Assembly: GCA_020746875.1 (NCBI GenBank)
Contig: JAGTJL010000003.1
Location: 1,860,001 to 1,924,000 of the forward strand
Length of the DNA: 64,000 bases
Origin: Rhexocercosporidium sp. MPI-PUGE-AT-0058
Lineage: Eukaryota; Ascomycota; Leotiomycetes; Helotiales
Direction of reading: 5' to 3'
Shown one piece after another: positions 37,423 to 50,662 of this stretch. Each line of letters opens with the position of its first letter. Position 1 is the first letter of the stretch. The translations under genes and the position numbers were made by a program. The notes under the pieces were generated by a model. The model made no database searches. It saw nothing but the letters and a program-made list of their open reading frames with translations, and was not told the DNA's origin.

Positions 37423-40400
37423 TCAATCAATCCCGCGTTCCAGAAACTTGCCGACATAGTCAATAGAAGGTTTGTGCTGGTGATTACGCGTTAGTCAGAT
37501 GATCTGCATATCTCCTGCAGAGGGACGAAATTCTGAACAGGAAAACAAGAACATGAACTTACCATCATGGAAAAGTGATTCGCACCAATGACTTTATCAC
37601 AATTTATGTCTACTCCAGGGAGCATTTTCTCCCAGCCACACGGGCCAAAGTCTGTTCTTTTTTGAACGAGGAAGTGCATACCCTTGGAGTCGTTCAATTG
37701 GTCTACCCAGTCTGCCTTGCAGTCGTCAAGGATGTTGTTGCATGCCCAAATGAGGGACACCTTGGGCGTTTTTCCTTCTGGAATGTCCAAGGGATCGACG
37801 CGATGACCACACATCACATCAACCGTTGCATTAAAATGCGGGATGAGCCACTCGGGGGTCTCTTCGTTCTCATTGCCCATCGAATAGCCAAAGAGACCAA
37901 GCTGGTCGCAATACTCGTAAAAGTGTGTTGGCAGTTTGTCCATCAGGCCCGGCACGGGAGAATCAATGATGAGCAGGCTCAGTACTTCTTCTCCGTCGGC
38001 GATGAACATTTTGGTGGCCAAATATGCAAAGATACCACCAGCAGACCAACCGCCGAGATGATAAGGTCCGTGAGCTTGACGCCGGCGAATCTCAGCGACG
38101 TAGCTGTCCATGAGGTCGTGAATGTTGCATAGCATATTTTCTGGATCCCGAACGTACGGACAATTGAGGCCGATGATTGATGCATCGTTCTTCAATTTGG
38201 GGAGTGGCTCGTAGGAAGACGAAGAACCTCCCCCATCAGGGAAGAGGAAAAGTGTCTTTTGGGTGCGATCTGGAAGTCCTTGCAAGATGACAGACGTAGC
38301 TGGACGGCAGTAACATGATTCTCTTGGCCTTGATTCCATCTGATCAAGAGACACATCGAAACCATCGTTGAGGTTATTTCCTGGAGTCAAAGCCCCCGCA
38401 GAGTCCCAACCAGATGAACTTGGTGCTGCAGATGAAGTCGGCGGCTGAGCAGTCTCTGGCACGAGGAATTTCTGCAAGTCTTTGACAGTTGGTAGATCGA
38501 GGAACAGAGAAAACTCCAAATCAAGATCTAATCCCAGCTCTTCTCGAAAGCGACCTGTGATATGAAGTCAGTATAATGCAAGACGGGTTGGATAATATGA
38601 AGCTAAGTAATGTCAAAGCGAAATCAAATGTACTTACTGGTGATCACCATTGACAGTAGAGAATCAACCCCAATCTCCGCAAAATTTGTATCTTCCGTGA
38701 GATCAGCGATATCGAGCCCGCTCTCTTCTGCCACGATTCTCAACGCAGGGCCAAAGTGTTCGTCCATGGCTGCTTGAAAACGGGCCGCATCACCGTGCTC
38801 ATCATGATGATCTTCCACCTCGATATGGTCAACAACCACATCAACCTTGACTAGATCTCCTAGCGAGCTTGTGCTTGATGTTGTCTGGTAGCTTGTTTCA
38901 TTCCTCTCTGATAAGTCCGAACTTTCACTGAGACTCTCGTCTGCAGCCTTTTCACGAACTTCATCTGCGGTCTCTTCGATGACTTTGTCGCTGGAGGCAC
39001 GCTTGCAAGAAGGGTTAATGAACTCCTTCAGATCATTGACAGTAGGCAGATCTAGAAACAATGAAAATTCAAGATCCAAGTCCAATCCAAGTTCTTCCCG
39101 GAATCGTGATGTGATGACCATCGAGAGAAGGCTGTCAACCCCAATCTCGGTGAAATTTGAGTCGTCAGTAAGATCATCAAGCGCGATGCCAGTTTCTTCG
39201 GAAATAATGCTCAGCGCGCGGGTAAGTTGGCCATTGGCTACGGCATTTTTGACAGGCTGTGGCTTTTGAACGACGGGGAAAGGCTCCGGTGCTTTGACGG
39301 GCGGTACAGGCAATGATACGCTGAGTTGATCCTTTGTTGGAGTTGGGACAGCTTTCTTGATAGCAGTGGCGATCTTTGGGGGAGCGGGGTTCGATGTAGC
39401 ATCATGAGCGACTTTGATGGCCGGAACAGCAACAGTGGCTTGTGGTACTGGAGTTAGCTTAGCTGTCTTGCCCTTCTGTAGACTCGCAGCATTGAGAACT
39501 AGATGGAAGGCTCTTCGAGGAATGCTTCTCAATGTAACGCCCTTGAAAAATGCCACGACAGTCTGGCCCTCGAGCATGATGGTGTCGCCACACCAAAATT
39601 CGCCATCTTGAACCATCTTCACATAGGTTACGTAAGACTTGTCGGTGGTGATCTCCTCAAAGATTTGAAGTGATTGCCAACCATGGTTGACAAACACTTC
39701 GACCGTCAAGTCAGTTGTGTCTTTGGCATTGAGGACAAACCCAGCAGTTTGGGTCATCACATCAATGTATACCGGATGTGTACTGAAGTTTCCTGTGCTG
39801 ACCACCGACCCAAAACTACAAGTAGCACAAGCCTCAAGAGTACGGCTGTCAAGAGTGACTTCGTCGGCCGCAATGTAATCAGGATGAAAGGAAGCCAACG
39901 AGCTGACAAGCTTGTAGGCGTAAAGCTTTTTGAGACGCAAGATGTTACCCGCGGTGGCCTCTTTCCGCAGGTACTCGAGGCGATCGAGGTAGTGAGGTAG
40001 TTCAAGTTTAATCTTATCGAGTTCTTCTCGCGTCTTGAGGATGATAGAGCAATGGCCGTGCTCTACAACTATCTTCCCGGCGGAATTTACACTGTCAAAT
40101 CTCATGTGACCACGTTTAGTTGTCCAGTTCATGTTGCCTGACGTTCGTACAATTTGCGGTCCATTCGAATGTGGGATGAGGGCTTTTTCCACAACAAGAT
40201 CTGCGACATCGATGATGAAATCATTGATCGAAGGCTGATATTTCTTGGTCAGGACGTTGCCGATCGAAAGTGCAATCTCTGCGTAGACCGAAGGTGTGGT
40301 GAGAGGAATGTTGTCAACGCGATGCCCTTTGACAACTGCATTGAAGTCTTCACGTGACACATCAGACTCGACGATAATAGAAACCCCGGCAGCAGTGACC

Positions 40401-43400
40401 GACTCCTCGACGACTTTGTGGATTGAAGTACTTTCGAAAGATGGTGGAGCTTGGTAGATGGGCATAGGTGGAAGGGTCCCCTTTGTCAAAGACCAGTCGT
40501 TCATGTAAGGAATCCAATATTGTTTCAGATCCCAAGAATATGCAGGTAAACGCAAGACTTTCTGTGCTGCTTTGAAGTCTCTGTGATACTCGAGCCAGCA
40601 GATGTTGTGGCTTGAGGTATAGAGTGCCGACAAAGCGGCTGTTATCAGCGGGCAGCTGTCTTGGCCTCTTTGAAGGGTATGCAATGTCGCCTATATCCAA
40701 GTTAGTGAAGGATTTTCTACATCAAAGCAGCTCCTCAAGAGAGACACAATCTCACTGGCACCACACTTGCCCGATAGGAAAAAAACTTACAGTTTTGGAC
40801 CCTAAACAATTCTTGATCATCCCAGAAACAGTTGGCTGTGGACCAATCTCGATGAAGATACATTTGTCGCTGATGAGGTTGGCATTCTTGGCAAATGCGA
40901 ATGCAGCCAAAACGTCGACTGTCTCCCTGCAGTGTCGAGAGAGATAGTTCGCTCCAAAGGTCCCGACATCAGTGATAACATTGCCCAGTAGAGGGCAAAT
41001 GACCGGAAGTGAGGGCTTGCTAAACGTGACACCAGATGCGGCGGCTTGGAAATCACCAAGCATCGAGAACACTTGGGAGGTATGGAAAGCATAAGGAATA
41101 TGTAATGGCGTAGCCTTCACATGATGCCCCGCCAATAATTCCTCGATGGATTTGATTTGCTTCACTGGACCACCGATCACAGTGTCTTCTGGACCATTGA
41201 TACAGGAGATCTCGTATTTTTGGCCGCTGAGCAATTCTCCAAGGCGAGGTACCGAAGCTTTGACAGAAAGCATAGCATGAGACCCAGCTCGACATTGCTG
41301 CTGAAGAAGGTCGGCCCTCTTTCCGACCAGATAAATGGTATCTGAATCAGAGATGACTCCTGCAATGTTCAATGCAGCATATTCCCCAAGACTATGGCCT
41401 ACAACAACTTCTGGTCGAACGTCCCAGGATATCCAGAGTCTAGCCAGTGCCATCTCAAGACTGCAGATTGCGAGTTGGATCACCTGGGGAGAAAACTCAT
41501 TCAGTGAAGTAGTGCTTTCACTAAATATCTCGCGGAAAGACTGGAAACCTTGGCTCTGAGCGATACGGTCGAATCGTAGGATATCGTCTCTGAAATGAGA
41601 GAATGACTCGTAAAGTTGCTTTCCCATACCCAGATATTGTGATCCTTGACCGGTAAAAGCAAAGACGACCTTTGGGGTAATTTTCTGTCTAGTGAGCCCA
41701 TCTCGACGTGCTATTGCTTCCTCAAGTTTGGTCTGGACTTCTTTGATGCTTGATCCTCTGACTATGATACGATGCTGATAGTGGACTCGGCGAGCAGTGG
41801 TAGTGTAAGATAGTTGCGGGAGCAGAGAATCGCTCCCTTGAGTAGCAATGTAGTGCAACATAGATTTCGCGTTTCCTTTCAAGGAATTTGCACATTTAGC
41901 CGTGACTGTCACGATATATGAGGTAGGAGGCGATGGGTCCCGGGAATAATCGATGATCTGCGGTGGTGGGTCTTGTACTAGCAACGCAGTGTTGCCTCCA
42001 GCTGCAGAAAAGTTGTTGATGATGATTTTCCTCGGTCGTGAAGGTGATCCATGCCAGGCAACTTCTTTCGATGCGATATGGATATTGCGTTGATTCAAGT
42101 CAAGTGGATAAGTGCGATTGATCTTGGTTGTGATACCACAGTGTGGCGGAATCGAATTGTTTCTGAGCATGAGAAGGACTTTGACCAAACTAGTAATTCC
42201 GGAAGCACCTTCACCATGGCCAACATTTGCTTTCGCAGCGCCGATGTATAATGGTGCATCCTTTCGTCTGGCTTGTGGTCCGGCAGATGTAGGTGCAAAT
42301 GAGTGAAGTACAGATTCCATTTCGACGGCGTCACCAACTTGCGTTCCAGTGCCGTGCATTTCAATATAACCAACTTCGTTCATGTCAGTGCCAGTGGCTG
42401 TCTGTTGGGAGAAAGTCAGCTATGTAGTCTTTTACACGTCTGGAGTGATTCAGCAAAGCTTACCAACAATTTCTCGAATATAGCCGTTTGGGCTGGTGCG
42501 TACGGACGAGTGATGGAATCCGTCTCTCCAGAGTGATTGGTCAGAATACCGTCAATAAGTGCGAGAATGGTGTCATTATCGGCGAGGGCATCTTCAAGAC
42601 GTTTGATAATCACGGTCGTGATCGCTTCTCCTCGACAGTAGCCATCTGCCGAATCATCAAAGGTTTTACAATTCCCAGTCTTAGACAGGAAGAAACCACG
42701 ATCCAGTCCAGCATGTCCATCAGGATTGCTGATCATGTTGGTGCCGCATGAGAGGACCGTGTCACAGTCTCCACGCCACAGGGAATCTAGAGAAGAGACG
42801 AAAGTAAGCTCATGTATATGCTAAATGTGTCGGGATGGAAGGGTATCATGTACGTACTACAGGCAGCATGCATTGCAGTAAGACTTGAAGAACAAGCAGA
42901 GTCAATACAAGCAGTTGGACCATTGAATTCGAAGCAGAAACTGACTCTCCCAGGAATGAAAGCTCGATTGCCTCCAGTAACGAAATGTGTGTCGACATCT
43001 TGCGAGGTATTGGATTCTAGGTAATCATTACCAGTAGCCCCGCTGAAAACTCCGATCCTGTCTCTTTTGGTTGAAGGTGTGCTATCAGGTACCAAGCCAG
43101 CCTGCTCCATTGCTTCGTAGGAAGTCATCAACACAAGTCTTTGAGCTGGATCAACCTGAGGTGCCTCTTTTGGCGAGATGCTGAAGAATCTGGCATCGAA
43201 TTGAGCAACATCACGTAGGAAACAACCCCAAGGCACATTTCCAGTGTTCGGTTTGCCGTTGGGATCACAGTGTGTAGCAATATCCCACAGCTTCTTGGGC
43301 ACCTTTCCCACAGTGTTGCGGCCAGTGCGCAAGACTTCCCAGAACTCCTCAGGGGAGTCGGCCTCAGGAAATCTCCCAGACATGCCCACGATTGCTAATT

Positions 43401-44616
43401 TTGACAAACTCGGATTTCCTGACTTGTTGATGTAAGATTCAATATGGGGAGTATCCAGATGTTCAATCTCTACAGAATGAATATTACTCTGCAATGTTGA
43501 CAGCAGAGCATGTTCCGAGGTCGTTCCGATTGGAATCAGCGTCAGATGGGCAATAGTGCGGGCTGCAAACGCGACAGGCATTTCTTGATTGATCAGATCC
43601 CATCGTAGCTTCTGAGCCATCGTTTCGGCCACTGAGATCTTGAGGAATGATTTGAAAGAAGTGCCAACTAAAACTTTGCCAGTTGCTGGAGAGAAAATAG
43701 GTATCTGGCAAATGTAGGAATTCCATGGTGAGTCTGGTGTGTTTTTCAGAACGAATTCGAAATCCTCCTCAGTGAATAAGTGTGAAGCATGTCCTGGTGT
43801 TCGACTTGGTATCTCCACTGTTCTGGCTTTGGAGAATGCTGGAAATTCTTTCAATTGATCAAGCACTTTGGGTGGGCCGCTGATAGACGTTCCATTCTCA
43901 ATATGCGCGCTGACCCATGGTCTGGAGACTGGTGGTAGATTCTGACAATGAATGAGCAAGATTTTTCTACAGAGCGATCAAACATGCACTAACCTTGCTC
44001 GCAGAAAAGTCTCTCAAGATGATCTCGACAGCTTCCGCTTTCATACCAGGAAGAATGAGTGACCATGATGCATTGGAAATTGGCTCAATCTGGTTGCCGA
44101 GAATGGAGGCACACAATCCGGTTCGGAACGCAATGCGAACAGCTTCGACTGCGACGGGAAGTAACTGTGACAATGTCCTACAGCAGCTTATGGCAATGGC
44201 AGATAATGCCCCCGTACAAATGCCGAGCAGGTACGAGTTGGAAGAGCTTGGATACTCTCTGCCAGAAGTTCCATGTTGGCTGCAACACATTAGCGTCAAC
44301 TACACACAGCTCTGGAGCACGGGACAAACCGTATAAAAGCCCCCAGATGATATGTTGTCGTCAGAGCAATCTGGAATGCTGGGCCCAAGAGACCTTCTTT
44401 GTGCTTTGCTACTATCTCTGCAAGACTTGTGAAGCTGGGAAGATTGCGAAATTCATCGATTGGTAACCCTGCTGATTCCGTTCTTATCACATCGAAAGCT
44501 TGATCAAAAAAAGCAGCTAGTATAGGGTCACCAGCAACGTGCAGAAGAGAAAGAAGCTTCGCGTTCGTTTCGTAGGTATTGTCACCAAAAATGTAAAGCT
44601 TCGCCATGTCCGCCAT
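37423..44616 (-). CDS. Non-reducing polyketide synthase (SAT-KS-MAT-PT-ACP-ACP-TE)
   Basis: Eight exons (44616–44330, 44279–43994, 43941–42861, 42786–42464, 42401–40791, 40690–38638, 38554–37563, 37476–37423) join to about 2,228 residues. Domains: SAT (GICTG Cys motif; GHASH); KS from ~373 ([21 protein letters not shown]); MAT (GHSLGEY); PT (GHRVDNIPL, His~1319; YIDVM, Asp~1506); two ACPs (GVDSLLS, Ser~1716 and ~1873); TE (GGWSAGG, Ser~2051; GANHF, His~2207). No C-methyltransferase or reductase domain is seen. The start at 44616 is the first ATG in frame; 44607 is an alternative. The final 54-bp exon is inferred because it yields a family-like tail ([11 protein letters not shown]); without that splice a different 23-residue tail follows. 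The tandem ACP plus TE layout fits orsellinate/depside-type synthases. The intact SAT suggests a starter from the HR-PKS. Confidence 0.95.
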
Positions 44617-44971
44617 GATGTTGAATGTGATGTGCTTCAAAGCCTACTGAATTGGCTTATTTGCGGGCAGGATATAAGATGGGAGACTGGAAGATCAGTC
44701 AACAAGGATACAATAACATGTTTGGATGAGAAGAGGCACTGCATAGACTCACATCAAACGATTCTCAATTTCCCGTGATGGTTCGGCATGTCGGCGGATC
44801 ATCTCCCCGGATCCTTCACAGTGACGCCACATTCTGAATGGCATCATTTCCTGCCCTTCTCAATCCGTAGAATCACCCTCATCGCCATCATTTTTCCGTA
44901 TAGGCTTCCGTCGAAAGCCAGGGCATCACCGTTCCCGAGAATTTGCGCACTCCATTGTTTACTATCGGAGT

Positions 44972-44991
44972 CGCGTCGGAGCGCGCGTCGG
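44972..44991. promoter_or_regulatory. Direct repeat of CGCGTCGG before the NR-PKS
   Basis: CGCGTCGG occurs at 44972–44979 and 44984–44991, about 360–375 bp upstream of the NR-PKS start, preceded by a further TCGGAG. The same octamer lies in the palindrome at 50663–50680. CGG-containing repeats are typical Zn2Cys6 sites. Binding by the cluster regulator is inference. Confidence 0.45.
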
Positions 44992-45556
44992 GAATGATAC
45001 GGATATTTGAATCCTACGCCGCTGCGGCTCGTCTGTTCTTTTCGTTCGAGATGTGGCATCGTGCATTCTTGTCCGTTATTCCGTAATTACTGGATTGACC
45101 GGGTCGACAATATGCGTGAAGAAACATGTACAACAAGAGAATCAAAAAATGTTGTTGTGACGTTGACATCGATATAAGCTTATTCGAGACGGGAGCTAAC
45201 TCCAAAAAAGGCAGGACCCACCTGTTACTCTGGACCCACTATCACCACTCCTCATTGTCTTGACTCGACGAAGATAGCTTTTTCTCCCAAAGTACTCATA
45301 CAATGTCAAGGAGAGATGGGTCAGATTGGTTCCACGACCCTGCAATTTGAACAACTACAAGTTCTGAGCAGGATCATATTGAGCTAGTCAAAATATTGGA
45401 GCCACAGTTCAAAATTTCAGTGATGATCTAATTATTCTAGAGAGAAGAGAATCATATTATACATCCCGATATCCAATAATGCAAAATTCACTGAGTAATG
45501 ACCCATGTTATCTACAGGCGTTGAATAATCTTATGTTCTCCATCAAGACACCCATT

Positions 45557-47363
45557 CTAAAAGCCTCCTTTCTTAATCTCAATCCCCTTGATACTCTTCC
45601 ACTCCACAAAAAGTGCTCCGATGAAAGCCAGACACGATGCATAAATACCGACCTGGAATACAGAGTCCAAAGATTTATTAAATGCAAAAAGTACTGCCTC
45701 AGCGTATTGTGGTCCAAATACTTGCCTCAATTCGAGAGCACCCATATTAACAATCTGGCTGGGATCAAGATCTGGGTGAGAAGCCATAAGACCGGGGATT
45801 TTCGTCAAATTATGGACAAGCCGATTGCTGAGCACACTTTGTCCGATTGTGACAAAGATTGCTCCACCGAGTGATTGACCGAAGAACTTTAATGCGACGC
45901 CAGTTGGGACGTCTTTGGAGGGGAGAACTGTTTGAGCTGCGAGACCAGCTTGCTGTTGACCCAGCCCGATGCCAAAACCAAAGCATACTTGGAAGCCTAT
46001 CCAAGCGGCCTTACCACTGTCGACTTGGAGTGTCGATAAAAGACCAGATCCTACGGCCAGGATAATGGCACACAGAATCAAGAAGGGTGTGTAGTATCCA
46101 ATCTTGCTCGTCATACCACCTGAAATGATGCTCGCGACGAGAAAGGAGATGATCAAAGGTAGCGTCCGTATTCCGGATTGGAGAGCATCGACGCCTTGAA
46201 TAGCTTGGAACCATATCGGCAGCATCATGGTGGTTGATGTCATGGCACCACTGATGCAGAATGCAAAGAAGGAAGCTGCTGTAACACTGCGATACTTCAG
46301 AATTCGAGGTGGAAGAGTGGCATTTTCTTGCTTCCAGACTTGGATTACGCTGAATATGACGGTGAGAATTGCGGAAAGGACGAACAAAACAATAATACGA
46401 GCCTCTTTCCAAGGATACTTCGATCCACCCCATTGTAATGCAAACAAAAGGCACACGACAGCAGGGAGGAAGACGATGGTTCCCAAGGGATCGAGTCTTT
46501 CGATCTTCTGACGGAGTGTAAGTTTTGTCTCATCAGACTGATCGTCTTCGGCCGCGGCACGAGTCGTATGCAGGCAAAGAAGCGTGAGTATAATCGTGAG
46601 TCCACCGATAGGCAAGTTGATGTAGAAACACCTATCCATGTTAGCAGTGTCTTGAATTAACCTTCCAAGCCCGCAGGATCTTACCATCTCCAAGACAGCT
46701 TCGTCGTGAAAGCACCTCCAAGAAGCGGACCAACGATGGCTGAAATTATCATAATCCCTCCCATGACACCCATATACGACGGTCGCCGTCGCAGAGGTAC
46801 CAAATAAACTGTCAACACCACACCCCCAGAGAAGATTCCAGACGTTCCAACTCCCGCGACTGCTCGACCAACAATAAAGACTGCTGAGCTTGGCGCGACA
46901 CCACAGATCAATGATCCAAGCTCGAATAGTGTGATACTACTCAAGAATACCCATTTCGGAGAGTAAAAGGTATAGATGCGACCGTAGAAGAGTTGAGATG
47001 AACAGGCAGTGAGCAAGTATGCACTTGTGTACCAACCGATATCTCCTACTGATTTAAATCTGTCTGTCAAAACAGGTATTGCTGTCGCAATAATTGTACG
47101 ATCCTAGTACTTGAGTCAGAACATGCACTGTAGCTAATATATTTCAGACTTCTCCCACTTACCAGAGAAGTGAGAAATAATGCCATGAATATCGCCATCA
47201 TTGTTGGGAGCACTTGTATCATTGGAGGATACACTTTTCCAGCTGCGTCCTCCTCCGCAGCTGTGAGCTCCTTTTTCTCGGCGGGAGGCTTCTCAGCTTG
47301 AGCTGCATCATTCTCGACATCAGTTGTGCGTGTTTCGTCCTTCTGATGGATATCAGACGCCAT
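45557..47363 (-). CDS. MFS exporter, DHA2-type 14-TM
   Basis: Three exons (47363–47163, 47103–46685, 46631–45557) give about 564 residues. The N-terminus (residues ~1–45) is hydrophilic and rich in Glu, Lys and Ala. The first membrane segment leads into SL-DRTIIATAIP, the DHA2 TM1 signature formed across intron 1. GWYTSAYLLTAC follows, then GRAVAGVGTSGIFSGG, the loop before TM5 (motif C-like), and many hydrophobic segments to the end. Such proton antiporters in fungal clusters usually export the metabolite or give self-protection. The upstream reading frame extends to 47483 without an ATG, so the start is placed at 47363. It is transcribed toward the NR-PKS. Confidence 0.93.
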
Positions 47364-48033
47364 TGTTGATGTATTATGCTGTTCACAGCTTTGCGAATCT
47401 GTTGTAGAAATTGCAGCAGCACTCGTGGTGGAACTTAACGCGAAACACGAATTATGGTGAGCGCGCGCAGTAGGATCGGCCAAATAGTTGAAGTGGACAT
47501 GTGTCAGTGATCGGAGTCACGTGTTTACCTCATTTCCGGTCTTATTAGACAAAATCTCTTTATATAGAACACCAAGAATTAGACTCAATTAATTCAATAT
47601 CAACTACCCTATCTGCTAGCCTTAAACTGACAACATGACTCCGAAAGAGAACTACATATCTATCTAGCCTGGCGTACACTTGACTATATATCAGATGTCT
47701 AAAACAATTCAATCATGGTTTTCCTATTCGGTTCGGGAATTTCGGCGGGTTCTAGTTTCCGAGCATTTCACGGAAAACTCGTAAAAATCAAATGTGCTGG
47801 AATGTTACACACACCAATTGGAATGATGGAAGATTTTAGGTAGCGAGCGAATATTTCATCTCGCCACCCGAGTCACGTCAGCCTGATTTGAGTACGCGCG
47901 TGAATGATTTTGAATTCAAGATTACTTGGTTGGCAATTATATGCGATGCTGATCTCGTGTTCCCAACAACCTCAGTCACAACCGCAGTCACCCAGGAGTC
48001 TCAGATCCTGAGAGATGTGCCACTTCCCATTTT
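47364..48033. other. Intergenic region, MFS promoter and oxidase 3' end
   Basis: The 670 bp hold the MFS promoter and the end of the multicopper oxidase gene. I see no coding signal. Near 47,560 there is an AT-rich TATATAG stretch on the + strand. Confidence 0.5.
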
Positions 48034-50300
48034 TCACCAGTTGTCATATACATGTCCTTTGACTGGAAAGCCATGTTGGTGGATGGCATACTCCGGTGGA
48101 ATGGTGGGCCAAGTATCAATCCCATCAAGAAGCACCATTGCCATACCTCCTGCCAGATGAGTTTCTACGTGGCAATGCAACAGCCATGGCCCTGGATTGT
48201 CTACCAAGTAACGAATAGCAACCCAACCAACATAGAAAGGAGTGACTGTAGAGTCTCTGTAGTTCGGATTTACCAAGTTGAAGGATTGAGGTTCAACTTT
48301 CATGCCTTCTGCAACGGATGAGTAATTCCAGACACCTGCGCCTTGTCCAATGACCCAGAATCGGCTTGCATGTTTATGAATAACATGATTGATCTCCACG
48401 GGTCCTGGAGGAGCACCGGCTTGTAGAATAAGGTCTACCCAGGTGTTGTTCTTCGTCCGGATCACAAGATCGGGACGTAGAGCACCTGGATAGGATTTGT
48501 TGTAGAGGAGTGGGGCATATGATTCGCCATCAACGGGCATGAGAGACTGGCTGTTCATACTCCATTGCCATGCGGCTCCGAATCGAGCCATTGGGATATA
48601 ATGCAAAGGATCGCTGGGTTTGGGCATTGCTGGTACCTTTGGTGGGTATGGCGGTGCAAGGTCAAAAAATCCATCAAATTGATGAAAATCAGCAGTCCGA
48701 TTTACACCACCGTAATCGATCCACCCAGCACTTTGCTTGGAAGGGACTTCATATCCTAGGGTGTAGTTCTTCATCGGCTTGCCTCCTTTGTATGAAAAGA
48801 CTGCAAATCCAGCCATAACGCCGGTGCCTGGATATCCCGCAACTCGGATGGTGTAGTCGCTCGGGGTTTGGTTAAGCTTGATCATTGCAGCAATACGTTG
48901 TCCTGGATACATTACCATGGCTTGGGATTTGACCGGCTCTGTGGAGCGGTTAGCAGTTTTCAGGCATGAAAGGGTTGATGTACCAATGTAAGCTCCATCC
49001 ATCTCATATATCCACATGTAATGATTGTCAATGGAGAAAGTCGAAACTCTCAACGTCGATGCCATAACCACATTCACGCTTACCCACTTGTCCGCTGGAT
49101 CGACCTTGATGATACTCATTGGATCCTTGGTATTATTCGCCGCCACGCAGCCCTCTTGCATTCCGAACGGAATTGCTGAGTAATTAGCTGTTTTCCAGAA
49201 ATCATCTTGTGTGCTCTGCACGAAGGGTAGGCATCTGTAAACGAACTCAGCATGAGAATCAGCCTTTTGCGGAGTTTCTTACCCTTTGTCATTGACTCCC
49301 TTAGGCAAGAGTAACTCGTTGAAATCAGGTGGTATCAAGGCTTCAATTTCTTTCAAGGGAGGACAGTACACAGCACCTTTCCCATTAATCAGAATGCTGT
49401 CCGTACAACTGTAACGTACGTCAGCAGACTTTTTTTGATCTAAGAGAATGAGCTTACAAGATATTGAGTCCAGAATCGATCTGCACTTGCAGATAATCAA
49501 CCGATGTAACGTTCGTCCAGTCTGAAATCGTGACCAGAGTTGGATCGGCTGCAGCTGCTTCAATAGCGGCAAGATCCTTCTTGTCTTTGCTGATCATAGA
49601 CCATGGTGTCGGAGTGCCAGGTTTTGGTCTACGAGGAAGTCAATCTCTTGTCATCAAGATCAGGTGCATTGCTTTCCATACTTGATATGTAAAGCGCCAT
49701 AGAGCCCGTCCATTAGAGCCATGCGGCTGTGAGCATGATACCTGAAATGTTAACCAGGTGCCCTGAAGAAACTGGTGATACCTACCAATAAGTGCCTGCA
49801 GGAGCTGCTTTGAATCTGTAAATAAAGCTCTCGCCGGGCTCGATCGGCGTCTGACTGAGCCCAGGTGTCCCATCGGACCAAGGCGTTCCTTGCATCCTGC
49901 ATATTGCTCAGCGTCTCTTATAGCAAACTCCCCAGAAATGAAACTCACAGTAGACCATGCCAATGGATGGTGGTATTGGTGGGCATTAGATTCTTGACCG
50001 TGATCTAGAAGTATTTAGCTCAATAACGACAATGGCAGAGCTGGGACTTTCTACCTCGACATGATCATCTTCATTGAAGAATAAATCCGGTGCTGGAAAT
50101 TGTTTGTTGACATGAATGACCATGCGGGTATTTCCATTGGGATTTGCGAGTTCCCATGTGACAACAAGAGTCTTCTTGATAGTTCTGCATCCTTTTCTGT
50201 CAAAGTCTATCGAATCTGCAGTCGTTGCACCAGGTGCTGCTGCACAAGTCCCAAGCAGCGCAAGACAGTAAGAGAGTAGTACGGGCAAGGATGAAATCAT
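48034..50300 (-). CDS. Secreted multicopper oxidase (laccase/Abr1-like)
   Basis: Seven exons (50300–50055, 50004–49949, 49896–49786, 49741–49682, 49628–49458, 49408–49283, 49234–48034) give about 656 residues. The N-terminus is a signal peptide (about 21 residues, ending GTCAAAPG). All four copper motifs are visible: [33 protein letters not shown] and [14 protein letters not shown], the last with the T1 Cys and an axial Met. The HxxHKH and GVWNYSSV region resembles the pigment-type multicopper oxidases (A. fumigatus Abr1 group) from memory. It would oxidise phenols outside the cell or in the secretory pathway, so oxidative coupling of the cluster's aromatic product is plausible. It is divergent from the SDR across a 480-bp promoter. 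Confidence 0.92.
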
Positions 50301-50662
50301 TATGAATCAGAAATATGATTTATTTGAAACACTCGATCTCACTCAATCAATCGAAAGATGCACCCCGTTTATGAAGACAATTATTGAGTAGCCAAGTCAT
50401 TCCACATCTAGACACTAACCTTGATTCTGAGACCGTCGCAACGCCTCTCGGAACAGAAACGCGATGAACTTTCTTGAGAATCAATATTGATCCATCTTCC
50501 CGGTTTGGATTGACAGACATGACTGAGAGATAATCTTGGACTCAATTCAAGCTCGCGATTGGCAGGAAGTAGCCAGAGCTGAACCCCGGATTCCCCGACC
50601 GAGCCCCGGATCCTCACCGTTGGGCCGTTTAGGGGTTACCGGGGATGCAAGATGCAGGTTCC

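Noticed and set aside
41053..41295. Minus-strand frames inside the NR-PKS MAT region
   Set aside because: Shadow frames of the acyltransferase coding exon.
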